From JBOCEF01 sp050586345 (GTDB lineage: Bacteria; Pseudomonadota; Alphaproteobacteria; Rhodobacterales; Rhodobacteraceae): a stretch of 64,000 bases of DNA. Below, one piece after another: positions 60,522 to 64,000 of the stretch. Both the position numbers and the translations under genes were made by a program. The stretch's first letter is position 1. Every line of letters begins with the position of its first letter. Under the pieces are notes generated by a model. The model saw only the letters and a program-made list of their open reading frames with translations. It was not told where the DNA came from and made no database searches. The DNA is taken from NCBI RefSeq assembly GCF_050586345.1, contig NZ_JBOCEF010000018.1, positions 1-64,000 on the forward strand, given 5' to 3'.

Positions 60522-60844
60522 GGGGTCTCCTCCCGCCCGCCCGGCCCGGGACGGGGCGGGTCCCCGGGGTTGAGGGCAGGGTTGAGGGCGGCGCCGAGGG
60601 CGGAGTCCAGGGCGGCGTCGAGGGCGGCGCGGATCTCCTGCGCCGCGGCCTCGGCGGCCCGGCCCGCATCGCCGCGCGCCGGGCCTGCGCCGCCGCCGCC
60701 GCCCAGCGCCGCGGCCAGCGCGTTTTCCAGCGCGGCGGGCAGCGCCTCGGCCAGCCGCCGGGCCTCGGGTCCCTCGCCGTGGATGGTCACCTGCCCGATG
60801 CGCAGCGCGAGGGGCGGCGCGGCCGGGGTCCGCGGCCCGCTCAT
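60518..60844 (-). CDS. Small unrecognised protein of the injection operon
   Basis: The 108-aa protein has one beta strand segment (LALRIGQVTIHGEGPEARRL) and then a long Ala-rich helix (AEALPAALENALAAALGG; RAALDAALDSALGAALNPAL). Both ends overlap neighbours by four bases. It shares the pattern of strand (RIxxVxI) plus Ala/Leu helix with the partial gene at 63656-64000, suggesting the two may be related structural parts or chaperones. No named family could be assigned. Confidence 0.65.
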   Translation of the reverse strand: MSGPRTPAAPPLALRIGQVTIHGEGPEARRLAEALPAALENALAAALGGGGGAGPARGDAGRAAEAAAQEIRAALDAALDSALGAALNPALNPGDPPRPGPGGREETP

Positions 60845-62934
60845 CGCCCCGCCTCCCAGTTGACGGCGGGGGCTGCGCGGCCCTCCTTGGCCAGCTCGGC
60901 GGCCAGCTCCGCCTCGATCAGCGCCGCGTCCACGGGGCGCCCGGTCTCGGCCGCGGCGAAGGCGGCCTTGAGCGCCACGTTGCGGATCGCCCCGCCCGAG
61001 AGCGGCAGCTCGGCCAGCGCCGCCCAGTTCACCCGGTCCACCGGCGCGGCGGCGGGGAAGGCCCGGCGCCACAGCGCCTCGCGCTCGGCCGCCGAGGGCA
61101 TGGGGAACTCCACCACGAAGCGGAACCGGCGGCGGAAGGCGGGGTCGATGGCGTCGCGCAGGTTGGTGGTGACGATTGTGACGCCGCGGAACGCCTCGAT
61201 CCGGGACAAGAGGTCCCCCGTCTCGGCGTTCACGTGCCGGTCGGTGGCGGATCCGACGGCGCCGCGCGCGCCCCAGATCGCGTCGCCCTCGTTCCAGACC
61301 ATCACCGCGCCGGTGCGCTCGGCCTCGGCGAAGATCGCGGCGATGTTCCTCGAGGTCTCGCCGATATATTTCGAGATCAGCTGGGAGAGGTCCACGGTCA
61401 TCAGCCGCAGGTCCAGCGCCCCGGCCAGCACCTCGGCGGCCACGGTCTTGCCGGCGCCCGAGGGGCCGTGGAACAGCGCCGCCACCCCGCGCCCGCGCCC
61501 GCCCATGGCGCGCGCGAAGCCCCAGTCGTCGAACACCTGCGCGGCGTGGCGGACATGGGCCTCGAGCGCGCGCAGCTGGGCCGCGACCTGCGCGGGCAGC
61601 ACCAGGTCGTCCCAGGTGAAGACCGGCTCGGACAGGACCATGCCGGGCACAGGGCCGGGGCGGCGCGCCCGCCCCGCCGCGCGCCACAGGGCGGCGGCGG
61701 CGGCGTCCGGCGGCGCGTCGGGGCCGAGCCCGTCGATCGCGGCGGCGGCGCGGGCGGCGGCGGCGCGCAGGTCGCCCTCGGACAGGCGGAACTGCGCCGC
61801 GACGCGGGCGAGCCCGGCCGGGCCCACGCGGGCGGCGCGGGCGGGGCCGAGCGCGGCCTGCCACGCGGCGGCGCCCGCCCCGGCCGCCGCCGCGGGGGGC
61901 AGCGCGCGCACCGGGCGGGCGAGGCGTTCGGGCGCGGCGGGTCCGCAGATGACGACATGGCCCAGCACCCGGTCGGCGAAGCTCTCGGTCCAGGCGCAGG
62001 GGCCCGCGGCGGCGTCGAGCACCAGCGCCAGCCCGTCCAGCGCGGCCTCGCGGCTCCAGGCCCGGGCCAGGCGGTCGCGCGCGGCGGGGTCGGCGGGCAG
62101 GTCCGCGGCCGCCATCCGCCAGGGCCGCAGCCCGAGCGCGGCGAGGCCCGCGGCGACGCGCCCGGCCTCCTCGGCCCCGGCCAGCACCGCGGGGGGCATC
62201 CCGTCGGCGCCGCGATCGCCGAGCAGCGCGCCCAGCGCCGCGGCGGCCTCGGGCGGGCCGTCGGCCAGCGCGCCCGCGGGGGCGGCATGGGCGCTGACGG
62301 CCTCGTCGAGATGGGGCGCGCCGATCAGCCGGTCGAGCACCGGCTCGGCCAGCGCGAGGCGGGCGAGGGCGCGCGGGGCGCCCTCGGCCTCCAGCGCCAG
62401 GAACCGGCGCAGCGCCCCGCCCGAGGCCAGCGCCGCCCCGGGCAGGTCGGGCACGAGGCGCAGCGCGAGCCAGGCGGGCAGCCCCACGGCGGCCCCGGCG
62501 GCGGCCTCCATGCCCCGCGCGGCGGGCTCGGACAGGGCGGCGGCGACGAGGATCGCGACCAGCTCGACCTCTGGGGGCGAGAGGGCGAGCGCCCCGGCCA
62601 GGTCGCGCAGCGGGGCGGCCTGCGTCGCGCCCCCCGTCCCGTCCGCGCCGCCCGCCAGCCAGGCGTCGAAGGGCGGGAGGGGGGCGGCGGGGCGGCCCCC
62701 GGCCAGCGCGTCGAGGCGGGCGAGGGCCAGCGCCTCGGCCGCCCGCGGCAGGGACGCGCCCCGCAGGTCGGCGGGCGCGGCGGCGGGCGCGGGCGCGGCG
62801 GCCCCGGCCTGGGCGGCGGCCCCGGCCTGGGCGGCGGGGGCTTCGGCGGGGGCGGCGGCGGCGGGGGCGGGAGCGGCTGCACTGGGGGCGGCGGCTGCGC
62901 CGGCGGCGGCGGTGGAGACGGTCGGGGCGGTCAT
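60841..62934 (-). CDS. AAA+ ATPase of the contractile injection system (Afp15-like)
   Basis: The 697-aa protein starts with an Ala/Pro-rich tail (first ~60 residues), an all-helical middle, and a C-terminal AAA+ module: Walker A HGPSGAGKTVAAEVL (K496), Walker B-like VMVWNEGDAIWG (N548, E549), sensor 1 TIVTTNLRDAIDPAF and arginine finger RRRFRFVVEF. The usual Walker B Asp is Asn548. Afp15-type ATPases are needed for sheath assembly or disassembly. ATG 62934 was chosen since the frame upstream belongs to a shadow of the cap gene. Four-base overlaps on both sides. Confidence 0.85.
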   Translation of the reverse strand: MTAPTVSTAAAGAAAAPSAAAPAPAAAAPAEAPAAQAGAAAQAGAAAPAPAAAPADLRGASLPRAAEALALARLDALAGGRPAAPLPPFDAWLAGGADGTGGATQAAPLRDLAGALALSPPEVELVAILVAAALSEPAARGMEAAAGAAVGLPAWLALRLVPDLPGAALASGGALRRFLALEAEGAPRALARLALAEPVLDRLIGAPHLDEAVSAHAAPAGALADGPPEAAAALGALLGDRGADGMPPAVLAGAEEAGRVAAGLAALGLRPWRMAAADLPADPAARDRLARAWSREAALDGLALVLDAAAGPCAWTESFADRVLGHVVICGPAAPERLARPVRALPPAAAAGAGAAAWQAALGPARAARVGPAGLARVAAQFRLSEGDLRAAAARAAAAIDGLGPDAPPDAAAAALWRAAGRARRPGPVPGMVLSEPVFTWDDLVLPAQVAAQLRALEAHVRHAAQVFDDWGFARAMGGRGRGVAALFHGPSGAGKTVAAEVLAGALDLRLMTVDLSQLISKYIGETSRNIAAIFAEAERTGAVMVWNEGDAIWGARGAVGSATDRHVNAETGDLLSRIEAFRGVTIVTTNLRDAIDPAFRRRFRFVVEFPMPSAAEREALWRRAFPAAAPVDRVNWAALAELPLSGGAIRNVALKAAFAAAETGRPVDAALIEAELAAELAKEGRAAPAVNWEAGR

Positions 62935-63659
62935 GGCGCGGCCCCGCCCGTCGTCTCGGCGGTCTCGCCCGCCGGGTGGTCCGGGTCGGCGGCGGGGCGG
63001 ACGGTGGTGCGCACCGTGTCGACCGCCTTGCCGCCCGGGTAGGCGTCGTCCGATTGCAGGTAGATCGCGGTGACGAGGAAGAACGCGCAGGGCCGCAGCG
63101 GCGATTGCAGCGCCGACCACAGCTTGGTCGACAGGTCCACGTCCACCGCCTGCTGCGAGATCGTCATCTCCTGCGGCTGCGCGGCCGGGTCGGCCAGCGG
63201 CTCGGCATACATCCCGTTCATGAAGCTCGCCCCCGGCGGCGGGGCGACGCCGCCCAGCAGCGCCTCGATCATCGGGCGCGGGACGATGCCGTTGCGGTGG
63301 AAGGCGGCCAGGCCGACGCCCAGCAGCGCCTCGCGCTCGAGATCGGCCCCCGAGGCGGCGAGCATGTAATGCAGGTCGAGCGCCAGCGGCGCCTCGGCCA
63401 CGCGGGCCCCGGCGGCGTCCACCCGCGGGTCGAAGGCGTTGCGCAGGGCGGTGTTGGGCCCGGCATGGTGCAGGAACAGGTGCAGCCCCGCGGCTTCCGG
63501 CGCGCCGCCGCCGCCGCCCGGCCCCGCGGGCGCGCGCGGCGGCGGCGGCGCGACCGAGACGGGGGGCGGCGCGTGGCCGCCATAGGCGATCTTCAGCCGC
63601 GCCTCGAGCAGCGATTTCAGCACGAAGCTGGTGGCGGGAATGGCGAAATGGATGCTCAT
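62931..63659 (-). CDS. DUF4255 (Pvc16/Afp16-like) tube cap protein
   Basis: The 242-aa protein begins MSIHFAIPATSFVLKSLLEA, as DUF4255 proteins do, then has LHLFLHHAGPNTALRNAFDP, LALDLHYMLAASGADLEREA, LLGVGLAAFHRNGIVPRPMI. The insert GGHAPPPVSVAPPPPRAPAG is a disordered Pro-rich loop. Afp16/Pvc16 terminates the tube and sets its length. DUF4255 is one of the marker families of extracellular contractile injection loci. It overlaps the AAA+ gene and the gene upstream by four bases. Confidence 0.87.
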   Translation of the reverse strand: MSIHFAIPATSFVLKSLLEARLKIAYGGHAPPPVSVAPPPPRAPAGPGGGGGAPEAAGLHLFLHHAGPNTALRNAFDPRVDAAGARVAEAPLALDLHYMLAASGADLEREALLGVGLAAFHRNGIVPRPMIEALLGGVAPPPGASFMNGMYAEPLADPAAQPQEMTISQQAVDVDLSTKLWSALQSPLRPCAFFLVTAIYLQSDDAYPGGKAVDTVRTTVRPAADPDHPAGETAETTGGAAP

Positions 63660-64000
63660 GCCCCGCCCTTCCCCTTCTTCGACAGCCAGTCCCCGAGCGA
63701 GACCGGCGCCGAGGGGGCGGGACCGCCGCGCGGGGCGGCGGGCGCGGGCGCGGCGCGGGCGGGCAGGCGGATGTCGATGCGGGCGATCTCCACCACCACC
63801 GGGCGGGGGGCCTCGGGGGCGCCGGGCGCGCGGGGCCGCGCGCCCGGGTCCGCGCCCGGGGCCGGGGCGGGGCCGGGGCCGGGCGGCGGGGCGTCATGGG
63901 CGGGGTCGAGGGTCAGCTCGACCTCCGGCCCCAGCGCGGCCCGGAGGGCGCGGGAGAGTTCGGCCAGCGCGGCCTCCGGGTCGGGCCCGGGGCCGCGGGC
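63656..64000 (-). CDS. Partial unrecognised protein of the injection operon (5' end off window)
   Basis: Only the C-terminal ~114 residues are inside. They include EAALAELSRALRAALG, a Pro-rich linker, the strand VVVEIARIDIRLPARAA, another linker and the end VSLGDWLSKKGKGGA. It resembles the small protein at 60518-60844 (a strand and an Ala-rich helix) in a different order. The TGA overlaps the next ATG. Sheath and inner-tube genes are expected further upstream, beyond base 64000. Confidence 0.6.
   Translation of the reverse strand, partial: ARGPGPDPEAALAELSRALRAALGPEVELTLDPAHDAPPPGPGPAPAPGADPGARPRAPGAPEAPRPVVVEIARIDIRLPARAAPAPAAPRGGPAPSAPVSLGDWLSKKGKGGA

Noticed and set aside
57123..60863. 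Plus-strand open frame of about 1250 codons opposite the DUF4157 gene
   Set aside because: Antisense shadow of a GC-rich gene; no motif, no ribosome site, and the minus-strand gene has coupled neighbours.
62935..63897. N-terminal extension of the AAA+ ATPase frame upstream of 62934
   Set aside because: It lies in another frame over the DUF4255 gene, is Arg/Pro-rich, and the ATG at 62934 overlaps the DUF4255 stop as at all other junctions of this operon.
43221..64000. Prophage or type VI secretion system
   Set aside because: No capsid, terminase or portal gene, and no TssM/TssJ/TssL membrane complex. DUF4255, the Afp15-like AAA+ ATPase and DUF4157 point to an extracellular contractile injection system.

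Overview
This is a very GC-rich window with long ORFs, short operon gaps and many ATGA/GTGA stop-start overlaps. It looks like a chromosomal segment of a high-GC alphaproteobacterium, probably Rhodobacterales. Supporting hints are a liv transporter joined to acyl-CoA enzymes, an ArsR-ArsC fusion next to an Acr3 pump, a fused indolepyruvate oxidoreductase and an Fnr-type box. This placement is inferred from gene content only. No rRNA, tRNA or CRISPR array was seen.

Region 1 (1-8321) has clearly lower GC than the rest. It begins with the C-terminal ends of an IS5-like transposase and a phage lysis (spanin-like) gene. A five-gene plus-strand operon follows: a UvrD-like SF1 helicase, an unrecognised 295-aa protein, two BrxD/DUF2791-like P-loop ATPases and an Lhr/BrxHI-like SF2 helicase. 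It has the look of a phage-defence island, but no complete known system is present. This is the first of three candidate unusual systems here.

Region 2 (8462-21431) contains a fused indolepyruvate:ferredoxin oxidoreductase with a divergent Lrp/AsnC regulator and a small flavodoxin. Next comes the second candidate system, a minus-strand cluster (13019-19108) of a dynamin-like GTPase, a second degenerate GTPase, a Roadblock/LC7-like protein, a 330-aa protein with a Pro/Glu-rich linker, and an ABC-like ATPase fused to what looks like a dead dual-specificity phosphatase. Divergent from it, behind an Fnr-type box, are a ferredoxin/flavin reductase/truncated haemoglobin/zinc-ribbon fusion and an intact dual-specificity phosphatase.

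Region 3 (21428-29885) is a stress and efflux block. It holds an RND pump with its adaptor, a DUF2892 membrane protein with an ArsR/BigR-like repressor, a TetR repressor facing an AhpD-like gene over two near-perfect palindromes, and an ArsR-ArsC fusion lacking the catalytic Cys together with Acr3.

Region 4 (29934-43035) is a catabolic operon. A TetR regulator faces livH-livM-livG-livF, an acyl-CoA ligase, a periplasmic binding protein, and an acyl-CoA dehydrogenase/ligase/dehydrogenase trio. The divergent promoters share one operator. An aminotransferase class IV gene and a sulfotransferase-like gene follow.

Region 5 (43221-64000, continuing off the right edge) is an extracellular contractile injection system operon read right to left. 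It encodes a DUF4255 tube cap, an AAA+ ATPase, a DUF4157 protein with an internal HNH-like motif (the likely cargo), a tube/LysM adaptor pair, spike hub, gp5-like spike, PAAR-like tip, gp25, two baseplate J-like wedge proteins, a tail-I-like protein, a DUF6519 protein and a terminal unknown. Sheath and inner-tube genes are not in the window and would be expected upstream.
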